Source: Craspedostauros australis (taxonomy: Eukaryota; Bacillariophyta; Bacillariophyceae; Mastogloiales; Achnanthaceae). From it: a stretch of DNA of 64,000 bases. The DNA lies in assembly GCA_026770025.1 (NCBI GenBank), contig JAMXDE010000063.1, positions 232,438 through 296,437 on the forward strand, given 5' to 3'. Below the pieces are notes generated by a model, which did no database searches, was not told where the DNA came from, and saw only the letters and a list, made by a program, of their open reading frames with translations. Made by a program: the position numbers and the translations under genes. Positions 52,325 through 62,788 of the stretch are shown here, in pieces (position 1 is the stretch's first letter; the number at the start of each line of letters is the position of its first letter).

Positions 52325-54445
52325 ATCGACACTCTGGCTGAGCGCGATCATGACGAAATGTTCCAGAATCAGATCACCAAGGACGAAACGAACGATCCAG
52401 CCATCACATCTGTCGCAGGCCATTCATTCAGAGACGGACATCTCCATCTCAACGTGAAATGGGACAACGACGAGACGCAATGGTTCAGATACGACATCCT
52501 GAGGGCAGACCATCCTGAGATCGTAGCGAGATACATCATCGCGAACGAACCGAAACGGCATGACCGACACAATCGGCAATCGACAACAATGCTGAAATGG
52601 GCAAAGCACGCCGTGCGAGCGATCCGACGACGCATGCAACGCATCGAGCGCACGCACCAATTCACAATTGACGATGACGACAACATATCCATACTGAGAC
52701 GCATACGGCCAGGGAAGAAGAAACCAAAGAAGGACTTCTTTGCCACCATGTTCCAGTACGGAGTGGAAGTGCCACGCAACATGAAGCACGCACTCCAACT
52801 CGACAAAGCGAATGGAGATACACTTTGGCACGACGCAGCCAAGAAGGACATCGATGCTCTCATCGAGCTCGACTGCTTCGAATTTCACCCATCCACTCAT
52901 CAACCTTCCTTGGACTACCAGAGCACCAAGCTACGGCTAATCTTCGCAGTCAAACAAGACCTGCGGCGCAAGGGGCGTCTGGTCGCCGGAGGTCATCTCA
53001 TCGAACTCGCTGACAACATCAGAGTATACTCGTCCACAGTGAAGTCCACCAGTGTTTGGATACTCGACATCATCGCGGACGCCAACAAGCTGAAGCAATT
53101 ATGCGGCGATGTGGGCAATGCATTCGTCAACGCATACACCAACAAGAAAATCTACGCGAGAGCCGGAAAGGAATTCGACCACCGTGAGGGCCAAACAATC
53201 GTACTCAAGAAGGCGCTGTATGGACTCAGATCGAGTGCACAACGATTCCACGCTCACTTTGCGAACACACTCTCATCCATGGGGTTCTCCCCATCACGTC
53301 ACAACCAAGATGTATGGATCAAGCTCAGAGACGACACTGGCTACGATTACATCTGCACGCATGTCGACGACTTCAAGATCGTGGCCAAGGATCCCGATCA
53401 ATACATAAAGTCCATCCAACAAGTCTACACGATCAAAGACATTGGACCACCCAAATACTATCTGGGCAACGACTACTCCAGGAATGACAAGGGCAAATGG
53501 AGCGTCAGATGCAACAAGTACATCGCCAACGCGCTGGACAAAGTCGAGCGACAACATGGCAAGCTGCACGAACAGCAAGTACCGATGCGCAACAAGGATC
53601 ATCCGGAGACGGACGATACCGAACTACTAACACCTGATGAACACCAGCAGTTCCAGCAGCTTATCGGCATGCTGAACTGGGTCGTTCAACTTGGATGTTT
53701 CAACGTCGCCTTTGCAACTTCTTCACTTTCTCGCTTCACTGCATCACCACGAAAAGGACATCTTGTGCGAGCACTCAAGATCTGGGGCTACCTCAAAGGA
53801 AAGTCCACACTCAGAACGCAAGTCGACTCCAGGCCCATGATACTTGACAACTTCAACTCGACGCCTTCCAACCCAGAATTGGGGGTGCAAATGAAAGAAG
53901 AGTACCCTGAGGCAGCGGAGGACATCGACGACCGATCGCCCAAGCCGATTTACCCGGAACTGCCTATGTATGCATTCGTCGATGCGGACCACGCACACAA
54001 TCTCGTCACACGGCGATCCAACACTGGGATCATACTATTCCTTGGCAGGACCCCTGTGTACTTCACAAGCAAGAGGCAAACATCGGTTACCACGTCAACG
54101 TACGGCGCGGAATTCAACGCTATGCGATCAGTGACGGAGGAAATCATTGCACTACGATACGTGCTCGGATCGCTGGGAGTACGCATCAAATCACCCACAG
54201 TCACATTCTGTGACAACAATGCGGTAATCTCGAACACGACCATCGCAGACAGCCTGCAAAAGAAGCATGTGGCCATCTCATTCCATCGAGTCTGTGAGGC
54301 CGTCGGCGCCGGGATACTGGTTCCAGTACACGTCCCATCGGTCCACAACTTCGCTGATATGCTCACCAAGGCATTGGCGAGGCTGCAACTAACACTTCTT
54401 GTCACCGCTCTCTTCTATCCGGGTCTACCTCAAGATCAAGGGGCG
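52325..54445 (+). pseudogene. pol: Pol of element C, part 2 (RT, RNase H)
   Basis: Continues the C pol frame after B. RT: LIFAVKQDLRRKGRLVAGGH near 52930, LCGDVGNAFVNAYT near 53100, KALYGLRSSAQRFHAHF near 53210 and catalytic HVDDF near 53360 (His in place of the usual Tyr before VDD). RNase H: FVDADHAHN near 53975, TYGAEFNAMRS near 54100, CDNNAVIS near 54210, and NFADMLTKAL near 54350. No stop occurs before the 3' LTR; the frame runs through the whole LTR and ends in flanking DNA at 54794-54796, so the native C-terminus is unclear. AAGGGGCG before the LTR is the likely polypurine tract. Confidence 0.85.
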
Positions 54446-54610
54446 TGGCAACTTTCTCTGTACCTTCTTACCTCTTTACTAATCATATTAGTCACAAATA
54501 CTGGTCGGGGGTTTGTCTTCGGACAACTCACAATAAAAGAACAAGAGCTCCAACCAGGGCACACAACAACAGGCCAATACGTCTACAGTAGTTACTTGTG
54601 CACTTTGACA
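54446..54610 (+). repeat. 3' LTR of element C
   Basis: 165 bp, TGGCAACTTTC...CACTTTGACA; five differences from the 5' LTR. Open in the pol frame throughout. Confidence 0.9.
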
Positions 54611-55112
54611 AGGAGCGCCGATGACTTGCTGGTCAAACCTGTTGGGAACACGATCGTTCAATCCACCGCCTTCATGCGTACTCGTAGTAGTACAACGCAT
54701 CGCGCATATTCCATGTGCGGTTCTCAGGCAACCATGTTGCCGATTGGACTCCTTGGGGGATACGCGTACATCGTGACGTGCGATGGTTGCAATTGAGATT
54801 GTGATCATCTTGGTGTTCTCCCCATCGCATCATCGCTGTTGGCGTCATCATCACTTTCGTGGTTGTTTCGAGTTGACGATCAGAGATCTCATTTGAACGC
54901 CTTTCTGATGCGTCCTTCTCATGAAAGAAGCTAATGAAGTACTTCATTGACACACAGAATTCGTGGAATTGGGAACATCTCTGCACGTGCAAAAGTGGTG
55001 AAGCGAGAATCGACGATTCCCATTTGTGGTGTTCTCGTGTTCGCAACAGCGATGTTGTGGGGGTGTGTCGTGTTCTGTTCCTTCTTCTCGTTGTTGTGTG
55101 CGCCAGTTCGCA
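54611..55112. other. Spacer between C and the Harbinger-like element
   Basis: About 500 bp without a gene. Small open frames only. Confidence 0.5.
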
Positions 55113-55136
55113 GGGAGTTGTCGGAAAAGGAGAAAA
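55113..55136 (+). repeat. Left terminal inverted repeat
   Basis: 24 bp, starts GGGAGTTGTCGGAAAA; a second TGTCGGA follows near 55148. Pairs with 61137-61160. Confidence 0.6.
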
Positions 55137-55501
55137 GCTTACTTTTTATGTCGGAATTGGCAAGACTAGGTACTTGATTAGACATAAATATGTGATGTGC
55201 ACCCATCATGGTACTTTGTTTGTTCCTACTACTATTGAGTACTTAGTTAGTTCTCTCCTTTGTGTTTCTGTTTCTGTTGTTTTCGTTGTTTTTTGGTGTT
55301 TGTTTTGGTTTTGTTCGTACTGTTGTCGTTATTCTGTGTGATCTACTCTGGGGAGTAGCGCTCTCTGTCTGTGATGTCTGCCTGCTTTGCTGGTTCTCGT
55401 GTGATGTTCCTGTTGTTGACGCATTCACGCTGATGCGGTGATTTTGTTGTTGTTGTTGTTGACGCATCCAGGCTGATGCGGTGTACTGCGTTGCGCTGCA
55501 C

Positions 55502-57616
55502 TTAGGCGTTCACAGTGTGCCCTGTTGCATCGGCAGACACAACACTGCCATTCACTCCATCAGGCATTCCTGCTGCAGCTCCGCCTGATACCTCATCCAC
55601 TTTCAGGCGGAGCACATCATCACGACGTGGGGCGTCCTCGCCATTGCGGGGGCGCACTGATCCTGTCAGAGGTGTCATCTCCATCTCGACAGTGGGGATG
55701 GAGCTCCCAGCACTGCTGGATTGAGAAGAGCTCCAGACTGGGTCGGGAACGCCACCACCAGGCAACCCGCTGGAGCTGTGGGCAGCCAGGGATGCGTTGG
55801 TGTGAGCTTGAAGGAGCTGCGCCTCAAGCTCAGCCAGCCGAGCCTGCGCATGCTGCTCACGAGCATGAGCTTCGTTGCGCATGGCCTCGAACTGGGCCCG
55901 AGCTTCATGCTCAATTCGGGCCTTGGCCTGAGCATCCAGCTGGGAGCGCTCTTTTGCCGCACGCAAGAGAGCCTCGCATTCGGCCCGTTCCTTGCGAGCT
56001 AGCTCTTGCGCTCGAGCAACTTGGGCCGCGGCCTCGCGCTCCATCTGCTGGCGGATCGCAGCAGTCTGCGCAGCATTCTGATTGGTTGCAGGAGGGCTGG
56101 CAAACCCGGCACCAGCATTGGGAATTGGAGATCCGAATGAAGCAGGATGATGGTTGCCACTGGCGCCACCTGGCTGGGCTGGGGAAGGATGGCCAAAGGG
56201 GTGGGAGCTGAATCCTTGCGCGGTCGGGATGGCGGGCGCAGGCATGGTGGGATTGAAGGAGTACACCATCCCATCCAAGCCTCGGACGCCACGACGACCA
56301 GCCGTCCCAAACTGCTGCTGATTGAAGCTCTCTTGGAAAAAGCAGAAAGTCATCAGCGTGGTGGTTCCAAGGTAGTTCTCCACGATCTCGAAGTTGGGCT
56401 CCTCGAGGTCCTTGGTCTTGACGTTGCGGAAGAGACTGTCGATCTTCCTTGGGAGGCTGAACTGGCAGCTGACGACGAGCTCGCCTGCATCATCGGTGAC
56501 CTTCCGGGCGAGGTCCTGGAAATAATTCTTAGCTGCCGCAAGGCTTGTAGAAAAACCCTTATCATAACCATAGACTCCGTAGATGCACTCTGCTGTGAAG
56601 TACATCTTTGGCACTTTGTAGGTCAGCTTCAGTGTCCATCCTTCATCCTCCGTAGACAGCGCCACAGAATCCGGATCTACCTTTGCATCCAGGACCACGA
56701 ACATGTGAATCCCCTCCCTGTAGCGCCCTGTTCCGTTTGCAGCTGTCAATGGATCAAAAGCACGTTCAGTGAATGATCCGAGCTTGACCATGTCCAGTGC
56801 AGGGCTCATGGTGCGATCTGCACTGCGGATTCCCATGTTGTTCATGGCATCCACGATGGTCTTGTCGTTGGGTGTGGCGTCGCGCTTGGGGGCAGGAGGA
56901 GGTGTTGGTTTGCTCACGTCTCGGACAGGGGGTCCACGAGGGCCTTGAACTCCACGACGAGGCATAATGAATGGTGGGGTAGCTTGAGAGAGATCGTCGT
57001 CAACGAATCCTGGGTCGAGCTCCAAGCTGTCTGAAGATACAGCAGAACCGAGACGATCAGAATGAACAGAAGGAAGGTAACTTTCGTCGTCGTCCGAAGA
57101 AGAACCGCGAGCAAGATCAGCAGCAGGAGGGTGATTGGCATTGGTGTTGTTGACAGCGCCTTGTGCTGGTCGGTAGTTGAGGTTGATCCCGCGTTCTTGA
57201 CGCAACTCTGCGAGGCGTTCTGTGGAATCCAGACCGCACCTCTTGCGAAAATCAGATCCAAATCCTGTGCACAGCGAAGCAAATCAGAGCTGTGTGAGAA
57301 GAGATTTGGTCCACGAGCATGTCAGGACAGTCGGCGATCACAATAATAGTCACAACAGGCAACATCACAAAACGGACGCACCTTTTCCACTCTCGAGGAA
57401 CTTCAGCAGACGGGCCCAACAATTGAGAAAATTCTTCTTCGTGTTCTTCTGGCTGTAGAGACTGTGCCACTCGACGTGCGACTCCCAGAAGTTCGAGAAG
57501 CCTTCCTTGGTTGGTTGGAAGCGAGGAGGATTGGAGATGAAGCCTTTGATGATGTATGCAGCGTGATCTCCTGCGGGTGACCACCTTTGAGCTCGAGCAA
57601 CTTGGATTTGTGCCAT
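55502..57616 (-). CDS. Spliced Myb-like/coiled-coil accessory protein of the Harbinger-like element
   Basis: Two exons: 57616-57382 and 57264-55502, intron 57381-57265 (117 bp, donor AAG|GTGCGT, acceptor GCACAG|GAT). Joined they give 665 aa, MAQIQVARAQRW to TAA 55502-55504. Splicing is needed because the second exon has no proper ATG near its start. Residues about 10-80 (RWSPAGDHAAYIIKGF, FWESHVEWHSLYSQKNTKK) are Trp-rich and helical like the SANT/Myb-type partner of Harbinger transposases. The middle is a globular part of unknown fold. The C-terminal region has an Ala/Glu/Arg coiled coil (AQELARKERAECEALLRAAK). Nearly all open on one strand with no damage. The Myb assignment is tentative. 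Confidence 0.65.
57265..57381 (-). other. Intron of the accessory gene
   Basis: 117 bp, GTGCGT...CACAG on the minus strand. It restores one frame across both exons: the codon is split G|GA and encodes Gly. Confidence 0.7.
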
Positions 57617-58963
57617 CTTGGAGGTAAGCTGAATTGTGGGATTGTGATGGACACCCCTGCTACAGCAGATACTGCGAGTGCAGCGCTTCAAACAACTTGA
57701 CCAATGCTGGGAGATGGTATCATCGATCGATCAATCAGCTGTCTATTCAATTCAAACACGCAGGTAGGAGCAACGCAGCCAGACTACGGCAAGCATCCAG
57801 GCTGTCACATCCGTCATTGCCTGTTTCAATCAGCAGTATTGCACCGATGAGGAGGATCGTGGTGCGTACATGAGGGCATGAGGTGCCATCATCCTGTTTG
57901 GTTCGGAATGCAACTTCCTCGTGGGTCGAATTTGCTTTTTGTGGGAGCTCAGTTGGATTTGGTGAGCATACTCAGGTTCATGTGCTTTGGATGGCTCACT
58001 TGGAATGATGTCTTCAAATCTGTATATTGACCCTCCGACAAGAAATTCTTAGGAACCGACGGTATTCGTTTTTGGGGGGACAAGTACCTGGTTTTCGCCG
58101 ACAAGTCTCATGTGTGCTTTCCTACGCAACAGTCAGTAGTAGCTCACGTAGAAAACAAAAGACAGAACTTGTGGTTCGCCATTTCTGGTCCGACGAGTCA
58201 AAAGTTCTAGTCCGACGGTTACTAAACCGTTAATTTTCTTGCCTATTTAGTATCTGTCGGATGGAAATCGTGTACTTGTCGGATGCGAATTGCGTACTTG
58301 TCGGACGCCTTTTTGGCTCCTCGATTTGAAATGGTGTGGAGTGGAGTACTCAACGCTACTTGTCATTGGCTTGTGTCGAAGTTGGTCCCACCGAACAGCA
58401 TGTTGACCCCGTCGCAGGACAGCTCATCGCAGAGGTGCGCTTTGGCCGATCGGCCTGTTCTTCGATTTGCGTTGCCACATGCAACGGAAGCAGACACACG
58501 AACCAGGGGTGCTTCACAACGACGATCCAAGCCGAGCACCAACATCATTTGCTCCTCCTCTCTCCTGTGTTGAGTTCAGACGAAGGAAGAACACCATCCA
58601 ACCCTTCCAAAGGTGATCTCTTGGTGGCGGACATCATCAACTGGGGTACTCCAGTCACCACAGAACCACGCTCTTTGGTCTTCGCATCACCATCATCGCA
58701 CAGCCAAAATGAATCAACGACTACGAAAACAACGTGATGCTCTGTGTCCAAGGATTCAAATGCAGAGGGGTGCGAATGGTTCCATGCCAGTGGGTGCACC
58801 TACTGGTGAGAGCCAGCAACCATGGGCAAAAGAAGGCAGATGAAGCAGACAGCCCCATCATCGGACACAGAATCTCCAGTTGGCCGATTCTACATGATTT
58901 GGAGAGGCAGGGACAGCCACTTCTTCAGCTCCAACTTCTTTCTTCGATCCAATCCCCCAACCG
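57617..58963. promoter_or_regulatory. Divergent promoter region of the Harbinger-like element
   Basis: Lies between the minus-strand accessory gene and the plus-strand transposase exons. It holds the TGTCGGA cluster (58034-58305). Open frames at 58336-58737 and 58734-59022 may include upstream transposase exons (for example ending FYMIWRGRDSHFFSSNFF), but I could not join them convincingly. Confidence 0.45.
58034..58305. promoter_or_regulatory. Cluster of TCCGACAAG / CTTGTCGGA motifs
   Basis: Seven copies of one core in 272 bp: TCCGACAAG 58034, GCCGACAAG 58097, TCCGACGAG 58189, TCCGACGG 58211, then inverted CTGTCGGAT 58254, CTTGTCGGA 58275 and CTTGTCGGA 58297. Four point one way and three the other, with the switch around 58230. 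The same TTGTCGGA core sits in both terminal repeats. Likely binding sites for the transposase or its Myb-like partner, or the abutting ends of two elements. Confidence 0.6.
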
Positions 58964-59326
58964 ATGTTGAATGGCGCCTACGCTCATCGGTACTCCATCG
59001 GCAGCGTGCAAGACTTTCTTGATCTTGCACGCTACATCCTTCTCACCCCTGGCCAGTGCATCACCAATCTACGATGCCAATCAGGTGCATTCGGGGAGGA
59101 CTTTACCGTTGCATTTGGGATTTCGCCTCATCTCTGCTCTGTGCTGTGGGCACTTGCAGCACGTCGTGGGGACCTGAAGCCAAAGCATCTCCTTTGGGCC
59201 CTGTACTACATGCGGCACTACCCATCCGTGCGCATGGCATGCGTCTTCCTTCGGACCACAGATAAGACTCTCAAGCTCCATATCTGGTCAGCAATCAAGG
59301 CTGTAGCAGATTTGAAAAATGATGTG
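58964..59326 (+). CDS. Harbinger-like transposase, N-terminal exon
   Basis: ATG 58964; reads MLNGAYAHRYSIGSVQDFLDLARYIL and FGISPHLCSVLWALAARRG, HLLWALYYMRHYPS, TDKTLKLHIWSAIKAVADLKNDV. This resembles the helix-rich N-terminal region of PIF/Harbinger transposases. It ends at a strong donor GTG|GTAAGT (intron 59327-59378). The frame is open a little upstream (SSAPTSFFDPIPQP), so the true start may lie in an earlier exon. Confidence 0.6.
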
Positions 59327-59378
59327 GTAAGTCCAAGGGGAATGCATTTCACTCACAATTGCTTCAGCAACAAACAAG
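59327..59378 (+). other. Intron of the transposase gene
   Basis: 52 bp, GTAAGT...ACAAG. Removing it joins ...LKNDV to LTSFALLVSLRRRHEK in one frame (phase 0). A better-looking acceptor TTCAG at 59367 would put the exons out of frame. Confidence 0.5.
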
Positions 59379-59954
59379 CTCACATCTTTTGCACTGCTTG
59401 TCTCTCTTCGACGTCGCCATGAAAAGATCCTGTGGGAGAACCGATACTCTGGGGATTTGAACAGATCGTGCCTGGTCACGGTTGATGGCACTGATTTCAA
59501 GATCAACGAGCCAACCCCATTCGATCGCAAGTGGTATTCGCACAAGTTCCGATCGGCTGGAATCAGATATGAGATCGCTGTGTCGATCCAAAAGGGAGAT
59601 ATCGTATGGATGAATGGTCCGTTTGCTTGTGGGCGGCACCCAGACCTCAAGATCTTCCGCTCTTTGCTGAAACAGTACTTGGATGATGGTGAAATGGTGG
59701 AGGCTGATCGTGGATACCGCGGTGATGAAGCTGTCCGGACATCCGATGATTTTGTTACAGAAGCAGAGAAGCAAGCAAAAAGCCAAGCTCGTGCTCGCCA
59801 TGAGACTGTGAATGGCCGCTTCAAGAATTGGAAGATCCTGGAGCATCGTTTCCGCCATGACCTGATGTTGCACAAGCATGTGATGAAAGCAATTGTCACT
59901 ATAACCCAGCTTCAAATCGAACATGGCAACTCTCTATTCCAAGTACAATACTAG
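59379..59954 (+). CDS. Harbinger-like transposase, catalytic exon
   Basis: Frame open from 59379 to TAG 59952-59954. Motifs of the DDE_Tnp_4 type: CLVTVDGTDFKINEP (first Asp), KWYSHKFRSAGIRYEIAVSI, GDIVWMNGPFACGRHPDLKIFR, EMVEADRGYRGDEA (second Asp), and an acidic/basic ARHETVNGRFKNWKIL region holding the probable Glu. It acts on the ends of its own transposon. No damage seen in this exon. Confidence 0.8.
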   Translation, partial: LTSFALLVSLRRRHEKILWENRYSGDLNRSCLVTVDGTDFKINEPTPFDRKWYSHKFRSAGIRYEIAVSIQKGDIVWMNGPFACGRHPDLKIFRSLLKQYLDDGEMVEADRGYRGDEAVRTSDDFVTEAEKQAKSQARARHETVNGRFKNWKILEHRFRHDLMLHKHVMKAIVTITQLQIEHGNSLFQVQY

Positions 59955-61136
59955 ATTATACAAGTTTCAACAATACTGAGGGATTCGTGGTCTGGAACGC
60001 ATCTTGCAACAGCAACCAGGAGATTGAATCGCGTCGAATCCGGCAAATAGAAGAGCACTGCACCACCACTCATATACTATAATTGCATTAGATCTATTCT
60101 CAACTATTCTATTGACCAGATACACCACACCTTGTCCTAAACTGTGAGACGATGCAGCAATTCTGGGATGGATAGGACGTCAACGAGCATGTAAGCGCAG
60201 CACGATGAGAAAGTACTGCACTACTCTGCGTGCGCAAAATTGTGTGAGCTCTTCAGACAGTCAACTCGAGAACAAAGCGCAACGAAGGAGACCCAATCGA
60301 GGAACCCCTTTCGCTTGAGTGTGTACAACATTGCTTCGTATTCAACGATACGAGACTCAACAACGCGACCATGGAGGTACGATCTCTCTCTCTCTCTCTC
60401 CAGAGGGAGTATGCTGCGGTGTGCGTGCACGGTCTGCGCATGTTGCAACAAAATGGAGCATGTCGGCGCGTGATCAGCTCTGATATCATTGCACGGGACA
60501 AGGATTCATACTCTATCAACATCAATTGGGCTGCTACTCCTTGAGTCTGCTGCTATCAATGTTGCACAAAGATGGATGAGAGTGACACCCAGTGCATAAC
60601 GATGTGAAGAGTGACGATTGGTGGTTGGTCATCAGGCCACCTCGCATTGTGGTGATTTTTTGCCGTGCGATACTGCTGGTGGATTCCTCGCACTCTACCC
60701 TGCAAGCAACTCTCACTGATGGGAATCAAACGCATCACATCGTCAAGAAGGTACATGGCGTGGGGTCAGGAACGATACTCGATCGTCTCTGGTGGGCTTT
60801 TGATGAGTTCAATATAACAGTAGTACAAGCCAACAAACCAGAAGAAAAAGACTTGTTCTGCCAACCAAGAAGACGGTGCTTTTTCCGGACCACCGCAGCA
60901 AAGTGTGACGAGAATGAGCAACACAAAAACACCGCCGCAGCGAGGAAATCCCATCCCCACACACGCCACAATGCGGGACTCAGAGATGATCGTTTGCTCT
61001 CGTGAACCAACTCGGCATTCTTGTAGTAGTCGTATGGGTCGAACATCTCGAATTGGGTGCGCTCCATCACGTGTGGCGAACTGGCAACTGGCAGTTTCTT
61101 GTCATTTGTGAACAGACTCCGACACAAAAAACGTGA
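59955..61136. other. Right arm of the Harbinger-like element, no gene seen
   Basis: Contains a CTCTCTCTCT run near 60388-60402 and small open frames on both strands without family features. AT-rich TATACTATAATT near 60073 may belong to the transposase 3' region. Confidence 0.5.
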
Positions 61137-61160
61137 TTTTCTCTTTTTCCGACAACTCCC
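61137..61160 (-). repeat. Right terminal inverted repeat
   Basis: Reads GGGAGTTGTCGGAAAA on the minus strand; 23 of 24 positions match 55113-55136, and a further GTGTCGGAG lies inward near 61115-61123. Confidence 0.6.
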
Positions 61161-61440
61161 AGTCAGCAAAAGGAAGGATGCGCACACTCTCAGGACAGCG
61201 CTGGTGCCCTCTCCCAAACCAGGGTGCGATCAAGAAGTGGACAAACAGAGAAACGAGGAGAGAAACGGGAGAACATTGAAACGAGGCAACCGCACGCACC
61301 GCTCAACCCCACACTCCAACACATCAACAACACACATGTCATGGGTTGCTCGAACAGCACACTTCCTCGACAGTCAATCCAACGCCAATCGTTCAACGTC
61401 CAACGTCAATCGTCCACCAACCATCGACCATCCTCTCAAA

Positions 61441-62004
61441 ATGCAGTATGTTACGCACAGACAACTCATTAGTGCTGCCTGGGAAGGTGACTTGTCGGTG
61501 TTGAGGGAATGGAAGAAACAGAACAAGACACAGAATGAAGGAGTTGATGTCAACAAGGTTACAGGCTGGGATGGTGACACTCCCCTTCATGAGGCAAGCC
61601 GCTGGGGCCACCTGGAGTGTGTCAAGTACCTCATCGAATCATGTGACGCGAACATCAACTGCCAAGACAACTATGGTGACACTCCCCTTCATCACGCATG
61701 CTACATCGGCCAGCTGGAGTGTGTGAAGTACCTCATCGAATCATGTGGGGCGAACATCAACTGCCAAAACAACGACGGGTCCACTCCCCTTCATCGGGCA
61801 TGCCACAACAACCACCTGGAGTGTATCGAGTCCCTCATCAGAGGACTTTCGCCTTCAGCTCACCCACAACTGCAGCAGCGCTTACAACAAAACGAACAAG
61901 CAAATGAACAATCACAAGAACAGTTGGGACAGCAGTTGAAGCGAAAGAGGCAAGAGAATGAACACAAACACAGCAGCAACAAGAGGACCAACATCAACAT
62001 TTGA
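61441..62004 (+). CDS. Ankyrin-repeat protein, N-terminal part of an ANK-BTB gene
   Basis: ATG 61441 (MQYVTHRQLISAAWEGD) is the most likely start because the ankyrin fold begins there; an in-frame ATG at 61336 would add 35 residues. Two full ankyrin repeats (GDTPLHEASRWGHLECVKYLIES; GDTPLHHACYIGQLECVKYLIES) and a third partial one (GSTPLHRACHNNHLECIESLI) are preceded by a degenerate cap. Then a Gln/Lys-rich tail. Stops at TGA 62002-62004; the same frame meets TAG at 62011 and then opens into a BTB-like region, so a longer ANK-BTB gene probably existed. Ankyrin repeats bind proteins; the partner is unknown. Confidence 0.65.
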   Translation: MQYVTHRQLISAAWEGDLSVLREWKKQNKTQNEGVDVNKVTGWDGDTPLHEASRWGHLECVKYLIESCDANINCQDNYGDTPLHHACYIGQLECVKYLIESCGANINCQNNDGSTPLHRACHNNHLECIESLIRGLSPSAHPQLQQRLQQNEQANEQSQEQLGQQLKRKRQENEHKHSSNKRTNINI

Positions 62005-62013
62005 GAAGACTAG

Positions 62014-62788
62014 CTCAGATCCTTCCAAACCGAGGACAGGACAGACACCATCTTCTTGTGTGGACAGGGCGACCAACAGCAACTAACCAAGGCAAACGCC
62101 CAAACCCTCATCATCACACTCCCATCCATTGAGACACTGATCGACAAAGGAACCCAACTTCACCGCACGAATGATGACGCTCACGATGGAACTGAACCCA
62201 TCCAAACAACCATCCTTCTTCCCAATCTTCAACCAAAACACATCCGATACGTCCTCCAATGCATCTACACAGGCAAGATATCCTGTATTAACAACTGTCG
62301 TGACAACGCTGCTGCTCACACTGGCACTCATGTTGGCGCTCACACCAGCGCTCACCACGATGTAGATGCCTCTCACGAGCCAACTCCCATCCTCACTGGG
62401 CAGGACGATCTGCAACAGCTGATCCTTGTGGCCAACGAGTTCGGCTTCTGGCTACTCAAGCTTGTTCTGGAAATGGAGTTGGTCCACAAGCATCTCACAG
62501 AGGACACCATGATAGATGCGTTGATATTCACTGATCAACACAACTGCGTGGTGTCGAACGATACAGCAATGAGAGTGGCAGCTGAAAGTGAGAAAGATAT
62601 GTTCACTCATCTAGATTTAAGCAAACTGATTCTACAACCCCCAACTGATGATAAGTATTTTTGTCCTCCGCGGTGGGAGAACGGAGAGTGATTGTATCGA
62701 TGATGAGTACAGTCGTATGTTCATGATGGACCTGTACAAGGTTGTAGATGAGGATGAGGGCACAGTGCTATATCTGCGTGTCCAATAG
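62014..62788 (+). pseudogene. BTB/POZ-like region, broken
   Basis: Open in the ankyrin frame from 62014 to TGA 62689-62691: DTIFLCGQGDQQQ, TTILLPNLQPKHIRYVLQCIYTGKIS, DDLQQLILVANEFGFWLLKLVLEMELVHKHL. These follow the BTB pattern of a C-terminal yiYtG and an A-x-x-f-g-x-x-x-L-x-x helix. A low-complexity insert (AAHTGTHVGAHTSAHH) lies between. Near 62690 sensible sequence moves by one base to another frame (DDEYSRMFMMDLYKVVDEDEG) and ends at TAG 62786-62788, so a one-base indel is likely. No ATG starts the block. With the ankyrin part it resembles ANK-BTB substrate adaptors of cullin-3 ligases, but as it stands it looks inactivated, unless unseen introns remove the stops. Confidence 0.5.

Larger units (their letters stand above)
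39620..54610 (+). mobile_element. Copia-type LTR retrotransposon C, interrupted by element B copy 2
   Basis: 165-bp LTRs (39620-39784 and 54446-54610), TG...CA ends, with five differences between them, about 3%. Without the nested B and one TSD copy the element is 5836 bp. No TSD is visible (GCAAC versus AGGAG). Coding content is Copia-ordered: gag, protease, integrase, RT, RNase H. There is a probable frameshift in gag, a UGA at the gag/pol border and a further TGA in pol at 42987. It is older than A and B. Confidence 0.9.
55113..61160. mobile_element. Probable PIF/Harbinger-like DNA transposon, about 6 kb
   Basis: Inverted repeats at 55113-55136 and 61137-61160 match at 23 of 24 positions (GGGAGTTGTCGGAAAA then R then GAGAAAA), with weaker similarity continuing inward to TGTCGGA. 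Between them lie a minus-strand accessory gene (55502-57616) and a divergent transposase gene (58.9-59.95 kb), the two-gene layout typical of PIF/Harbinger. Flanks AGTTCGCA and AGTCAGCA agree at 6 of 8 bases. This is not the 3-bp TWA duplication expected of Harbinger, so exact ends or the class remain uncertain. The central cluster at 58034-58305 repeats the same TGTCGGA core. Confidence 0.55.

Noticed and set aside
54446-54796. C-terminal extension of C pol through the LTR into flanking DNA
   Set aside because: The last 62 codons lie outside the element and cannot be part of the native protein.
55439-55484. Repeat of GCTGATGCGGTG around a GTT run, considered as an array
   Set aside because: Only two diverged copies; too short to call a repeat array.
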